Shown piece after piece: positions 29,190 to 40,619 of a DNA stretch of 64,000 nt. Location: NCBI GenBank assembly GCA_905182475.1, contig CAJJBR010000016.1, forward strand, positions 1-64,000, written 5' to 3'. The translations under genes and the position numbers were made by a program. Source of the stretch: Akkermansiaceae bacterium. Lineage in GTDB: Bacteria; Verrucomicrobiota; Verrucomicrobiia; Verrucomicrobiales; Akkermansiaceae. The first letter of the stretch is position 1. Each line of letters starts with the position of its first letter. Under the pieces are notes generated by a model. That model was given only the letters and a program-made list of their open reading frames with translations. It had not been told where the DNA came from and searched no databases.

Positions 29190-29466
29190 TCTGAAATTTT
29201 TGCCTCCGGCTCTTAAGGAATGGGAGAAGTTGGGCGACACCATCCGAGCCCAACTCAAGAAGAAACTCGCGCAGCGTTTGGAGAATCCGGTAGTTCCGGC
29301 GGATCGCCTCCATGGGTTTCCAAACCATTACAAAATCAAGCTCCGCAGTTCCGGTTACCGGATGGTGTATGAGGTCGCGGAGGGGGAGATCACGGTTTAC
29401 GTCATCGCAGTGGGCAAACGTGATAACTCCGCAGTTTACAAGCAGGCACGAAGACGCGGACGTTGA
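29179..29466 (+). CDS. RelE/ParE family toxin
   Basis: MSYDLKFLPPALKEWEKLGDTIRAQLKKKLAQRLENPVVPADRLHGFPNHYKIKLRSSGYRMVYEVAEGEITVYVIAVGKRDNSAVY. Confidence 0.92.
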   Translation: MSYDLKFLPPALKEWEKLGDTIRAQLKKKLAQRLENPVVPADRLHGFPNHYKIKLRSSGYRMVYEVAEGEITVYVIAVGKRDNSAVYKQARRRGR

Positions 29467-29469
29467 TAC

Positions 29470-30348
29470 TCAGGGCTTCCCCCCGAAATCCAGATACTTC
29501 GCGAGTCTCTCCAAGGTCTTTCCCCCGATGCCTTCGACTTTATCTAGATCGGCGAGTGCTTTGTAGGGGCGGCCTTCGATGATGCGGTTCGCGGTGACCA
29601 CGCCAATACCGGGGATAGTCATCAATTCGTCTCGGGCGGCGGTGTTGATATTGATGGGCGGACCTGTAAATTCGCGTTTCGCCCCGGTGGCGAGATCCAT
29701 TTCGGTATCTTCCGAGCGCTGCTCGCCGCGCTCGAAGGGAAGCTTATCCCAATCGGTTTTCGCCCATGCGCCCAGCCCGATCTTCGCGGCGCGGAGTTCG
29801 AGATCCTCAAGTTGCGCACGGTATTCCTTTCCGGACGTTCCTTGTGGAGTTTCCCTATACACGCCGAATGCCCGTGCCAGGCCTTTGGACACCAAGTTCG
29901 CGGAAAGATCGCTGCCATCGGATGTCTCGACGAATCCGTAGATCCGTTTGTGTTTGCCGTCCCCCCTTGCGTCGGAAAAGGCGGTGTGGACTGTGAAAGG
30001 GGTCGCAAGCAGTTTCGCGGTTTCCTCGGCTGCGAGGCCGCCCAAACCTTTTGCGAGCTTGATGGATTTTTGTGGGGAGCCACCAAATCCCGAGATTCCA
30101 AAATACCGCCGCTGTCCTCTCAGGCGCCGGGCATCCGAATTATCGGTAACATGGAATTCAATGCAGTCCGCTCCGTAAAGCCGGACGGTCATTTCTTCTC
30201 CGTCCTTGGTGCGGACTAGGAAGCTGTCGCCATCTGCCCACGGGGTCGGGATAAAACGGCAGTTTTCCAAGCTTTGCAGTGGTGTTGAAGCACCTTGGCA
30301 GAGGCCGGATATGACAAGCAGAAAGCAAAGGATAAACCGGATACTCAT
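29470..30348 (-). CDS. Secreted thermonuclease (SNase) domain + helix-hairpin-helix (ComEA-like) protein
   Basis: DGDSFLVRTKDGEEMTVRLYGADCIE; C-terminal ININTAARDELMTIPGIGVVTANRIIEGRPYKALADLDKVEGIGGKTLERL. Confidence 0.88.
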   Translation of the reverse strand: MSIRFILCFLLVISGLCQGASTPLQSLENCRFIPTPWADGDSFLVRTKDGEEMTVRLYGADCIEFHVTDNSDARRLRGQRRYFGISGFGGSPQKSIKLAKGLGGLAAEETAKLLATPFTVHTAFSDARGDGKHKRIYGFVETSDGSDLSANLVSKGLARAFGVYRETPQGTSGKEYRAQLEDLELRAAKIGLGAWAKTDWDKLPFERGEQRSEDTEMDLATGAKREFTGPPININTAARDELMTIPGIGVVTANRIIEGRPYKALADLDKVEGIGGKTLERLAKYLDFGGKP

Positions 30349-30470
30349 GGCCTTTTGGTAAAGTAATTACGGTAACCGAGCAACCGTGATCGGACTCCCT
30401 CTGGAAGTTCCTTTTCAAAAGTCGGGGAATCTCTTGCCGATCCGGCAGACATCGGGATAATCCGAGCCAC

Positions 30471-31391
30471 ATGGCATGGGCGGATCGAAGTATGGGGCCT
30501 GACTCGGGCAGAGGGAATTTTACCCGGATCACTCCTGTCGTGAAATGGCTGCTGATTTTCAATATCGGGATCTACGTGCTCGACCTAATACTCAAGGGCG
30601 ACGATCTGGACGGGCCGCTCCGGACGTTCGGTGCATTTACAGTCCGCTCCGGGATGTCCGAGGGGCGGATCTGGGAGTTCTTCACGTTCCAGTTTCTTCA
30701 TGGGAGTGTGGGGCACATCCTGATGAACTCAGTCGGTTTGTTTATCTTCGGGCCATGGCTGGAGAGGTGGTGGGGGGCGGAGAAATTCCTTGGGTTTTAT
30801 CTCTTGAGCGGTGCAGGCGGTGCCCTGTTTTACGCACTTCTAATTTCCGTTGGTATCCTGCCGGACGAGGTGATCGGAGCAGTGGACAACACCGGTAATA
30901 TGTTGATGGTTTCTGCAACGGTGGTTCCCTTGATTGGCGCATCCGCTGGGATTTATGGAATCCTTGCCGGGGTTGCGGTAATCGCCCCCTCCCTTGTGGT
31001 TACTCTACTGTTTCCGCCTATCTCGCTGACTATGAGGCAACTCGCTCTTGCCGCCATGGGTATTTCGATCTTGTTCATCCTGTTCGGTATCGGGGGGAAC
31101 GAAGGTGGAGAGGCCGGACACCTCGGTGGTGCACTTGCAGGATTTTTACTGATCCGTAGCTGGATCTGGTGGCAAAAATCTGAGCGCTCTCCCATGTCGG
31201 GATCGAAGCGTCGTGGCCCGCGAACTGATATTGAAGCGAAGATCAGACCCCGGACGATGGTGGATTTGAGCGGGGAATCTGAGATTGATGCGATACTCGA
31301 CAAAATCTCGAAAGACGGCTTTCAGAGTATCACGCAGGAGGAGCGGGATATACTTCTCCGCGCTTCGGAGAATAATAATAAAGGGCAATGA
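30471..31391 (+). CDS. Rhomboid family intramembrane serine protease
   Basis: FFTFQFLHGSVGHILMNSVGLFIFGPWLERWWGAEKFLGFYLLSGAGGALFYAL; GASAGIYGILAGVAV; GHLGGALAGFLL. Confidence 0.92.
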   Translation: MAWADRSMGPDSGRGNFTRITPVVKWLLIFNIGIYVLDLILKGDDLDGPLRTFGAFTVRSGMSEGRIWEFFTFQFLHGSVGHILMNSVGLFIFGPWLERWWGAEKFLGFYLLSGAGGALFYALLISVGILPDEVIGAVDNTGNMLMVSATVVPLIGASAGIYGILAGVAVIAPSLVVTLLFPPISLTMRQLALAAMGISILFILFGIGGNEGGEAGHLGGALAGFLLIRSWIWWQKSERSPMSGSKRRGPRTDIEAKIRPRTMVDLSGESEIDAILDKISKDGFQSITQEERDILLRASENNNKGQ

Positions 31392-32194
31392 CGGACGAGG
31401 AAATGATCAACGGAACGGCTGCGGGAGCGCAGGTGGAGAGGCTGAAAGCGATCATGCATCGGCTGCGCGCCCCCGGCGGCTGCCCGTGGGATGCGGAACA
31501 GTCGCACGAATCCATCGTGCCGAACTTGATTGAGGAGGCATACGAGACCGTCGATGCAATCCAACGCGCGGATGATACGGACATGACCGAAGAACTCGGC
31601 GACCTCTTGCTCCAGGTTGTGTTTCATTGCGAGATCGCGGAGGAGCAAAAGCGCTTCGATCTCGAGGACGTTGCGCGTGGGATTTCCGAAAAGCTCGTTC
31701 GCCGCCATCCACATGTTTTCGCCACATCTTCCGCTGGTGACTCAGATGCGGTGCTTAAGCAATGGGATGAGATCAAGCGGAAGGAAAAGGGCGAGAAGGA
31801 TGTGCCATATCTTCATGGCACGGGGAAAGGGTTACCGGCGCTGGTTCGTGCTTCGAAGCTTCAGAAGAAGGCGGCTAAGGTAGGTTTCGACTGGCCAATG
31901 GAAACCGGGGTTCTCTCAAAAATCCGGGAAGAGCTTTGTGAACTTCAGTCTGCAATCGACGCCCAGAAGATGGATGACGTGGAAGAGGAACTTGGCGACC
32001 TGATGTTCTCTGTAGTCAACCTCGCCCGCTTCCGGAAAATCGATCCAGAGATTCTGATGGCGAAGGCGAACTCCAAATTCGAACGCCGTTTCGGGGAGAT
32101 GGAGAAACTTCTCAAGCAGGACGGAAAGTCGCTGGAAAAATCGAGCCTGGACGATATGGAAGAGGCATGGCTGGAAGCGAAGAGCCGGGAGTGA
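31388..32194 (+). CDS. mazG: Nucleoside triphosphate pyrophosphohydrolase MazG
   Basis: LRAPGGCPWDAEQSHESIVPNLIEEAYETVDAI...EELGDLLLQVVFH...KRRHPHVF; DVEEELGDLMFSVVNLAR. Confidence 0.95.
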   Translation: MTDEEMINGTAAGAQVERLKAIMHRLRAPGGCPWDAEQSHESIVPNLIEEAYETVDAIQRADDTDMTEELGDLLLQVVFHCEIAEEQKRFDLEDVARGISEKLVRRHPHVFATSSAGDSDAVLKQWDEIKRKEKGEKDVPYLHGTGKGLPALVRASKLQKKAAKVGFDWPMETGVLSKIREELCELQSAIDAQKMDDVEEELGDLMFSVVNLARFRKIDPEILMAKANSKFERRFGEMEKLLKQDGKSLEKSSLDDMEEAWLEAKSRE

Positions 32195-32203
32195 GCGTCG
32201 GTC

Positions 32204-33556
32204 TTAGTTCGCAAGAGTCGCGTTCTGGAGAGCGCGACTCCGAACCGGGATGAAAGCCAGTAACATGATCACAACCTGGCTGATGATAAATCCGGTGAGC
32301 CAGACGAAGGCCGCATCCGTAAAGCCGTAGTAGTGCAGGCCGATGCCGAGCATATTGGTACCGAACCATGACCAGCTGGTGACGATGTTTCCGAAAATAG
32401 CCATGACCATCATACCACGTTCTTTCACCATCCCGCCCCAGCGAGCGTGGAGGATGATCGCATTCCAGATCACGATGAGCAGTGCTCCGTTTTCCTTCGG
32501 ATCCCAGCCCCAGAAGCGCCCCCACGACTGATCCGCCCAGATCCCGCCGAGCACGGTGCCGACGAAGCTTGCAAGCGTGGCGAAACACAGGACGCCATAG
32601 ACCATCCCGCGCAGGGAATTGACCGTTTCCTTCGGGATGGTTCCGAACAGCCGGCGGAAGATGAAAAAGATTGCGATGGTTCCCGCTAGGAAGGTGGCGG
32701 AGTAGCCGAGGGTGATGACGACGACGTGGGTTGCCAGCCAGAAATTCGTATCCAGCACTGCCCGCATCATTTCCAAGGTATCCCCGGAGAGGGAAAGGTG
32801 ATGGGCGATGAGCAGGGTTGCGAAACCGACGATGGCAGCGACTGCTGTTCCAATGGCGTTGCGGTAAAATAACTCGATCACGGAATCGGGAAGTTTCCTC
32901 CAGCCGTCTTCGCCTTTCCCGGAGGGCACGGAAAAGGTCTCTGTGAATGAAGCCCACGCGCGCAAACCTGGCATCGCAGGAGAGGAAGAGTCCGCAAGAC
33001 TTGCGAACTCTGTTTCCGCATTCACCAGTCCCGGGTGGCCGAGAGCGTGTTTCAGCTGGTTGTAGATTCCGAGGTTCCGGGTCAGCCGTATCAGAGCTTT
33101 TTCGTAAGGGGGCCGGGTTTGAGCTTCCTTTGCTCCAATCCTTCTCGCCTCCGGCTGGAGCGCTGGGAACGATGGTAGGATCTGGGTGTAGGAATAGGTT
33201 TTCTCTTCGCCCCTGGTAAGCCCGGTTAGGCCTAGAATTTCATCGTGATGGATGAGGAAAATTCTTCTATCGTCCGCGATCTCTGGTTTGTAGGCGAGTT
33301 CTGCAAGCCATGCAGCCGGGCTTTCCGGTACGTCGTCACCGGGGACTCGTTGTTTCCCGACGATGGCGAGCAGGGCGTTTCGAGCGAGGGAATCGAGTGG
33401 CTGGACACGCCCGTTGGAGACGACGGGGAGTGCGGCGAACTCTTTGAAATGGAAGCCTTTTTCCTTGGAGAGAGAGCGGAATACGGCACTGACAACAAAG
33501 AGCAGGCAGAGCGAGGGGATCAGCCACGCGAGAATTTTGCGGGGTAGTTTGATCAT
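32204..33556 (-). CDS. Cytochrome c biogenesis protein CcsA/CcsB family
   Basis: GGIWADQSWGRFWGWDPKENGALLIVIWNAIILHARWGG (WWD-like haem handling motif). Confidence 0.93.
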   Translation of the reverse strand: MIKLPRKILAWLIPSLCLLFVVSAVFRSLSKEKGFHFKEFAALPVVSNGRVQPLDSLARNALLAIVGKQRVPGDDVPESPAAWLAELAYKPEIADDRRIFLIHHDEILGLTGLTRGEEKTYSYTQILPSFPALQPEARRIGAKEAQTRPPYEKALIRLTRNLGIYNQLKHALGHPGLVNAETEFASLADSSSPAMPGLRAWASFTETFSVPSGKGEDGWRKLPDSVIELFYRNAIGTAVAAIVGFATLLIAHHLSLSGDTLEMMRAVLDTNFWLATHVVVITLGYSATFLAGTIAIFFIFRRLFGTIPKETVNSLRGMVYGVLCFATLASFVGTVLGGIWADQSWGRFWGWDPKENGALLIVIWNAIILHARWGGMVKERGMMVMAIFGNIVTSWSWFGTNMLGIGLHYYGFTDAAFVWLTGFIISQVVIMLLAFIPVRSRALQNATLAN

Positions 33557-34722
33557 GGTGCGATTGTCTTGTTACGGCGCGAGATCGCCTTGATGAGGTG
33601 CTGGGAAAATACCCACAGGAGGCCGAATCCGACCATCGCGCAGGAGATGTAGGGGAGCGTCCAGACTGGGTTGCGCACCACTTGGAGAATGCTGGTGGTA
33701 TCGTTATTATCGAATCCAGACTGGAAGAAAGTCAGCCCTTCGTAGCGCAGAGGATGGTTCATGTAGATGAGATGCTCCCTGTCCTCACCGGTTTCCGGAT
33801 TGATGATGCGGATTTTGCGGGAGAAGTTTTTCGGAACGTTTGTGCCGAGGTAGCGGTCGTGGCTGAAGTCGAGGAGCTTGATCGAAAACGGATGGTAGAG
33901 CCTGCGTTGGCGAATCGACATTTTCCATGGCTTCCCTCCAACTACGAATGACTGTTCACCTTTGAGGACGTTGGAAAGCAACCACCGGCCTTGAGCCTTT
34001 TCGCCATCGGGAATGATTTCGACGAAGGCGGCCGAGAGATCACGCCTATCCATTTTGGTCTCCCTGCTCTTGCTCTTCACTGCGTAACGTTTGCCGACGC
34101 CTTCGGTCGCTCTCGTTCTCTCGAACTCACCGGTGGCTTTTTCTTCCGGGACGATGTCGCTGTTTCGGTAATAGCTGTGGATTTTCAGAGTAAAGCCATC
34201 CATTGGAAATTCTGCTCCATCTTTTAGCCGGCTCTGCGGGATCGCGTTGACTGTATCTGTGCCGGTGCCATCCGGCTGTGCAACTGCTAGCTCAATCTCG
34301 CGTGGGAAAACGGAGTAGTTCACCGATTTTCCCTCGTCGATTGGCATTTGCGCCTCTCTCCCAAGAAGACCTGTTAGGATTTCCCCAAGCAGCATAATCA
34401 GGATGCCAGAGTGGATGAGCATCATGCCCGCCTTGTTCCATCGGAGCTTGAAACGGGCGCTATGGGCGGCGAGAAGGTTGATGATGAGGAGTATCCCGAG
34501 AAGCGTGCCACCGGGCATTGGCAGGGAGAGCTTCTTATCGCCGGGAATGGCATCCCACCATGCGATCCATGAGCGAAAAAAGAGCAACTGCACCTCGTGG
34601 ATGCCGAGGTGGACTTGCGAAAGGGTGGCGACAAAAATGAGCACCATTGCGAAGCCCAGCAGCGTGACCGTGAGGCGCAGGGAACTCAGGAACTTACCAA
34701 GCTTTTTGAGGAAGGGGAGTAT
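33553..34722 (-). CDS. resB: ResB-like cytochrome c biogenesis protein
   Basis: Homology extends 25 codons upstream of the first in-frame ATG (34647): ILPFLKKLGKFLSSLRLTVTLLGFAMVLIFVATLSQVHLGIHEVQ; only ATA at 34722 follows the upstream TAA. Confidence 0.8.
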   Translation of the reverse strand: MLPFLKKLGKFLSSLRLTVTLLGFAMVLIFVATLSQVHLGIHEVQLLFFRSWIAWWDAIPGDKKLSLPMPGGTLLGILLIINLLAAHSARFKLRWNKAGMMLIHSGILIMLLGEILTGLLGREAQMPIDEGKSVNYSVFPREIELAVAQPDGTGTDTVNAIPQSRLKDGAEFPMDGFTLKIHSYYRNSDIVPEEKATGEFERTRATEGVGKRYAVKSKSRETKMDRRDLSAAFVEIIPDGEKAQGRWLLSNVLKGEQSFVVGGKPWKMSIRQRRLYHPFSIKLLDFSHDRYLGTNVPKNFSRKIRIINPETGEDREHLIYMNHPLRYEGLTFFQSGFDNNDTTSILQVVRNPVWTLPYISCAMVGFGLLWVFSQHLIKAISRRNKTIAP

Positions 34723-34737
34723 TGCTTAGGTGAAGAA

Positions 34738-34836
34738 GTTGAACCGCGAATGGACGCTGATTTTCGCAAATTTTTCCTGATACAATTTCAATGAAACTGG
34801 CATTGATTCGCGTAAATTCGCGTAAATTCGCAGTTA
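34738..34836. repeat. Intergenic repeat tract with CGCGAAT..GACGC and TTCGCGTAAA x2 units
   Basis: gaaccgcgaatggacgctgattttcgcaaattttt...gattcgcgtaaattcgcgtaaattcgcagttaaaaa; 10-bp direct period and inverted TTTCCTGATA/TATCAGGGAAA flanks. Confidence 0.55.
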
Positions 34837-34843
34837 AAAAATA

Positions 34844-35878
34844 TCAGGGAAAGGTTGTGGCGCGCACGAACTCTTCGAATTTCTCGCGGTTCGCTTCGAC
34901 CAAAGCCGCTTCACCAGTGATTTTGAAAAACCAAGTTTTCCCAGGTTTGACGAGGATGGCGGCACCGATGGCTGCCTTTTTCCCATTCGCGACAGGCTCA
35001 GTGCTGACCATGTGGCTGAGGAAAAACTTACCAGACGGGCCTTCGACTTCCTTGCCGAGAGCCGGGTCGTCAGCGGCCTCGATTGGTGGGAGCCCAATTT
35101 GGTTTCTCCAGCGGTTCACGTTATCCTGCACGCTACCGGAACTCCCTGGGAGCGGGATCACGGAAACGTCGGCAGTCGCGCCGTCCTCGCCTGTGATGGC
35201 AAAACTTGCGGCTCGCATGGCACTACCTTCGCTTTTTTCCCAGCCCTCGGGAGCCGTGGCGGTGATCGCGGACGGAGCCGGACTTTGCGGAGGTTGCGAT
35301 TCACCTGTTTCTCCTGCGATGCGGACAGTGCGCAGAAAGTCCATGAATACTCCGCCTTTTTCCTTCAGCACGGCAGTCGGCGCGGTGAATTTGAAATACC
35401 ATGTTTCGGAATCCAGCGGTAGGACGGCTGCAAGAATGCCATCTGCGTCCGCAGCGAGACTCTCAGGGGCAAGATTGTAGAGCAGCATATCCCTTCCGCT
35501 GCCCGGAACTGGTACTGCATGACCGCCGATCTCTTCTTCCGAGATGGGCTTCATTCCCACTTGTCCACGCCAGCGATTGACGTTCGCGGCGAGGCCACCG
35601 CCGTCACCGCCTAGCTTGGATACGGTGACGCGGCCTCCTCCGGGAAGACCGTAAGCCGCGACTAAGAATTGCCCCGTAGCTTCTTGCTCCCAACCGGTAG
35701 GCGCCTGCCAGATGGTACTGTTGGAATGTGCGGCGTGGTCATGCGGCGCTTCTTCGACGGTAGCAGGTGTGGATTCGGAGGGCTCATCTGTCGCGACCTT
35801 GTAGGTGCGGATCTCCTCGTCGCCGCAGGAGGTGAAAATAAAGGAAAGAAGAGGGAGGGTGAGGTGTTTTCGCTGCAT
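34844..35878 (-). CDS. Lipoprotein with two tandem homologous domains, function unknown
   Basis: Lipobox FTSC; GWEQEATGQFLVAAYGL..VNRWRGQVGMKPI and GWEKSEGSAMRAASFAI..VNRWRNQIGLPPI repeats. Confidence 0.7.
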   Translation of the reverse strand: MQRKHLTLPLLSFIFTSCGDEEIRTYKVATDEPSESTPATVEEAPHDHAAHSNSTIWQAPTGWEQEATGQFLVAAYGLPGGGRVTVSKLGGDGGGLAANVNRWRGQVGMKPISEEEIGGHAVPVPGSGRDMLLYNLAPESLAADADGILAAVLPLDSETWYFKFTAPTAVLKEKGGVFMDFLRTVRIAGETGESQPPQSPAPSAITATAPEGWEKSEGSAMRAASFAITGEDGATADVSVIPLPGSSGSVQDNVNRWRNQIGLPPIEAADDPALGKEVEGPSGKFFLSHMVSTEPVANGKKAAIGAAILVKPGKTWFFKITGEAALVEANREKFEEFVRATTFP

Positions 35879-36105
35879 AGAAACGTGCGGTAGTGTTGAA
35901 AACGGGCGAGTAATTCCCGCGCGGGTAATAAAGCGGAATCACCTCCGTAGGGGGAGGAAAAACGGACGAAAAAGAATTCTGGAAACCTGTGTCGGCTTAC
36001 CAGTCTGGAAAATTCATAAAACGTCCGATACTTTCGGAAAAAACTCAGGGGAGTTTTTAGGAACGCTACACGGTGTGTTTGTCTTAATGTAAGTGGCGTT
36101 ACCTA

Positions 36106-36561
36106 TCACTTCACAAGGCATCCGAGCGCAAAATTAGTGATTTCTCCACCTGCATATCTGCCATGGTGTGGGGGGATGCCTCCGATTCCTAGGCCGGATT
36201 CTCGGAGGCCGCCGAAGGGCATCCAATCGACTCGGAAGGCGGTGTGGAGGGTTGCGCCTGCGGAGACTGCTTCGTTGGCCCATTGCTCCACCCGGTCCAC
36301 CTCTTTAGGGCGGACCAGGGGACCAATGGCTATGTCTTCCAAGGTGGGATCGCCGGTCTTCATTTTCGCGGCTTCTGAGGCTAAGCGATCGGCTAGGTCA
36401 GAGACTACGGATGCGAGGACTGAACCTATGGGTTGGTGGGAGGTGAAGGCTAGCCTATTGGCCGATGCGGGATTCAGTCCCATGGGGATTTCCTCTCCGT
36501 GCTGGGTGCGCAGGGTCTCAATACAGCATTCGATGCCGTCAATGGCGCGAGCGACGGACAT
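36106..36561 (-). pseudogene. NAD-dependent aldehyde dehydrogenase with internal deletions
   Basis: Stitches N-terminal (AIDGIECCIETLRTQHGEEIPMGLNPASANRLAFTSHQPIGSVLA), middle (KTGDPTLEDIAIGPLVRPKEVDRVEQWANEAVSAGATL) and C-terminal (FRVDWMPFGGLRESGLGIGGIP) ALDH segments in 151 aa; the active-site Cys region is missing. Confidence 0.75.
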
Positions 36562-37628
36562 CGGCTACGAGGCGCTGGGGTTTGACGGGGAAGGATGGAT
36601 CATCGAAGCCTTCGATACGCTGCGCGTCGGTGGCCTTCTTGATCGTCATGAAACGCTCGAAGTCCCAGTGTGCGGATGGGGTGAGGCTTTCGGTGATTTG
36701 CCAAATGCTGTTGGCGATGTCGCCGACGACTTCGACCTGTGGCCAGTAAACTGGATCGACCGTAGCGGAGAAAAAGTTGATGTGAATTACTTTTCGTTCA
36801 TCGCCCTGACGCATGAAGAAGGGGGGCTTCTCGATGACATCGTGGCCGACATTGAGGATGAGGTCGGCAGACTCGATGGTGCGGCGTTGCCAAGGAAAAG
36901 ATCGGAATTCTCATCGAGGACACCCTTGCCCATTTGGGTGGAGATGAAGGAGATACCTGTTTTTTCCGTGAACTGCTGGAGCATGCGGCTGGTCAGTTTA
37001 CGATTGGCTCCGGCTGCAACGAGCAGAAGAGGATGCTTTGCTTTAGCGATCAAATCCACGGCCATCGCGATGGATTTTGCTTCGGCGATTGGGCGGCGGA
37101 CGGATGATGCTGGAAGCGGGTTTACATCGTCTGTGTTTTCTGCAGCGATATCTTCCGGAAGCTCCAGATGGACGGCACCGGGGCGCTCTTCCTCGGCAAG
37201 GCGGATCGCCTCCCGCACCCGGCAGGAAATGTTATCCACGCTGACGATCTGATGGGTGAACTTGGTGATAGGCTTCATCATATCCACCACATCGAGAATC
37301 TGGAAGCGGCCTTGTTTACTCTTTTTCACTGGCTTCTGGCCGGTGATCATCATCATCGCATTCCGCCGAGTTGTGCGTATGCTGCGGCGGTGACAAGATT
37401 AGTCGCAGCTGGGCCGAGGGTGGAAAGGCAGACGCCGGCTTTTCCAGTCAGCCGCCCGTAGGTGGCTGCCATGAAGCCGGCTCACTGTTCGTGGCGGGTG
37501 AGGATGAGGCGGATGCTGGAGCTGGACAGAGAATCGAGGAAATCGAGGTTTTCCTCGCCGGGAATACCAAAGATATATTCCACGCCCTCCGCTTCGAGAC
37601 ATTTTACAAACAGGTCTGATGCTTTCAT
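36539..37628 (-). pseudogene. Thiamine-pyrophosphate enzyme (acetolactate synthase large-subunit-like) with stop and frameshifts
   Basis: MKASDLFVKCLEAEGVEYIFGIPGEENLDFLDSL...[58 protein letters not shown] in another frame; ESADLILNVGHDVIEKPPFFM in a third. Confidence 0.8.
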
Positions 37629-37675
37629 TTTACTAACGAATATTAGAGATTGGGAATTTGATAATTGAGGGGGAT

Positions 37676-39260
<1,585 letters not shown>

Positions 39261-39273
39261 TCCATTTATTTGA

Positions 39274-39885
39274 GATGTACAGTTACGCGGTGAAAAAGAA
39301 AGCATTCTTGCGGCAATCGTCCCAGTCGGTGACGAGACATGGTTTTTCAAATTGAATACGCCGAGTGGTGAACTCGAAGCGGGGAGGCCGGGATTCATCT
39401 CCCTCTTGAAAAGCATCGAAATCGGTGACAAGGCCGAGGCTCTCGAAAAACCCGGGATCAATCTGGAGGTTCCGGAAAACTGGGAGAAAAACACGGGCAG
39501 CGAGATGCGTGTTGCAAGTTTCCGCATCCCCTCAAGCGATGGAATCGATGGCGACGTATCCGTAATTCCACTGCCGGGAGATGGCGGAAGCGATCTCGAA
39601 AATATCAATCGCTGGCGCGCCCAGCTCCGTCTTCCTCCTTTGGAATCGGATTCAAATTCAGCCATCGGGGAGACAAAGGAAGGTCAATCTGGCTCTTTCC
39701 TGCTCACTCACATGGTGAGTGAAGAAACCCTTTTCAGTGAAAATCGCCACGGAGCAATCAGCACCGCGATTCTGAGAAAAGGTGATTTTACATGGTTTTT
39801 CAAAATCGCAGGCGAAGCCGAGATGATCCGCAACAACCGCGAGACATTCGAATCTTTCGTCAGCACTGCCATCATCGAAAGGTAG
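39274..39885 (+). pseudogene. 5'-truncated paralogue of the 34844-35878 two-domain lipoprotein
   Basis: GEKESILAAIVPVGDETWFFKLNTPSGELE...WEKNTGSEMRVASFRIPSSDGIDGDVSVIPLPGDGGSDLENINRWRAQLRLPPLES aligns with ADGILAAVLPLDSETWYFKFTAPT...WEKSEGSAMRAASFAITGEDGATADVSVIPLPGSSGSVQDNVNRWRNQIGLPPIEA. Confidence 0.75.
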
Positions 39886-40007
39886 GAACCCAAGGGTAGG
39901 GAGGTTCCGGACGGATTGTTCCTACCTCCGGAAATTGCTTTCCGGCGCTTTTGGATTGCCCTCGGGCGGAAGTTTGTTAGGTTCTCTGCGTTTTGCTGGG
40001 AAAAGAT

Positions 40008-40619
40008 ATGAGTGCTCCACTTGAATTACCCGTGCTTGTGCTGAATCGGTTCTGGCAACCGGTGCATACCTGCTCCGCCAGACGTGCCGTCCATTTGCTC
40101 TGCCTCGGCCATGCTCACGTGGTCCAGGTGGAGGGGGAAGAAAAGTTCACCACCCACGACCTCGGATCGTGGATCGGTTATTCAAAAGGCATCGTGAGCG
40201 ACGAGGTGATCCACAGCGTGAAGCTGGCGCTCAAAGTCCCGAAGATCATCGTGCTGGCGATCTACGACCGCTTGCCACGGCTTGAGGTGAAGTTCACCCG
40301 GCGGAATGTCTTCGCTCGTGACAAGTTCACCTGCCAGTATTGCACAAAGATCCTCCCGGAAACGAAGCTGAACCTCGATCACGTGATCCCGCGCGACAAG
40401 GGCGGGAAAACGTCTTGGGACAATATCGTGACCTCATGCGTGAAGTGCAACACCCGCAAGTCCAACAAGCTCCCGCGCGAAGCAAACATGCACCCTGCAA
40501 ACAAGCCCTTCGCACCACGGTGGAGACCTCTATACGGGCTTCAGGAAAACGGAATGGGCGACGCGAGCTGGGATCACTTCATACACTTCGGGAAGAACGA
40601 AACCCGCAAGTTCGCCTGA
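40008..40619 (+). CDS. HNH endonuclease family protein
   Basis: RRNVFARDKFTCQYCTKILPETKLNLDHVIPRDKGGKTSWDNIVTSCVKCNTRKSNKLPREA. Confidence 0.92.
   Translation: MSAPLELPVLVLNRFWQPVHTCSARRAVHLLCLGHAHVVQVEGEEKFTTHDLGSWIGYSKGIVSDEVIHSVKLALKVPKIIVLAIYDRLPRLEVKFTRRNVFARDKFTCQYCTKILPETKLNLDHVIPRDKGGKTSWDNIVTSCVKCNTRKSNKLPREANMHPANKPFAPRWRPLYGLQENGMGDASWDHFIHFGKNETRKFA

Noticed and set aside
34738-34836. CRISPR-like interpretation of the TTCGCGTAAA repeats
   Set aside because: Repeats are 10 bp with no spacers; no cas genes anywhere in the window.
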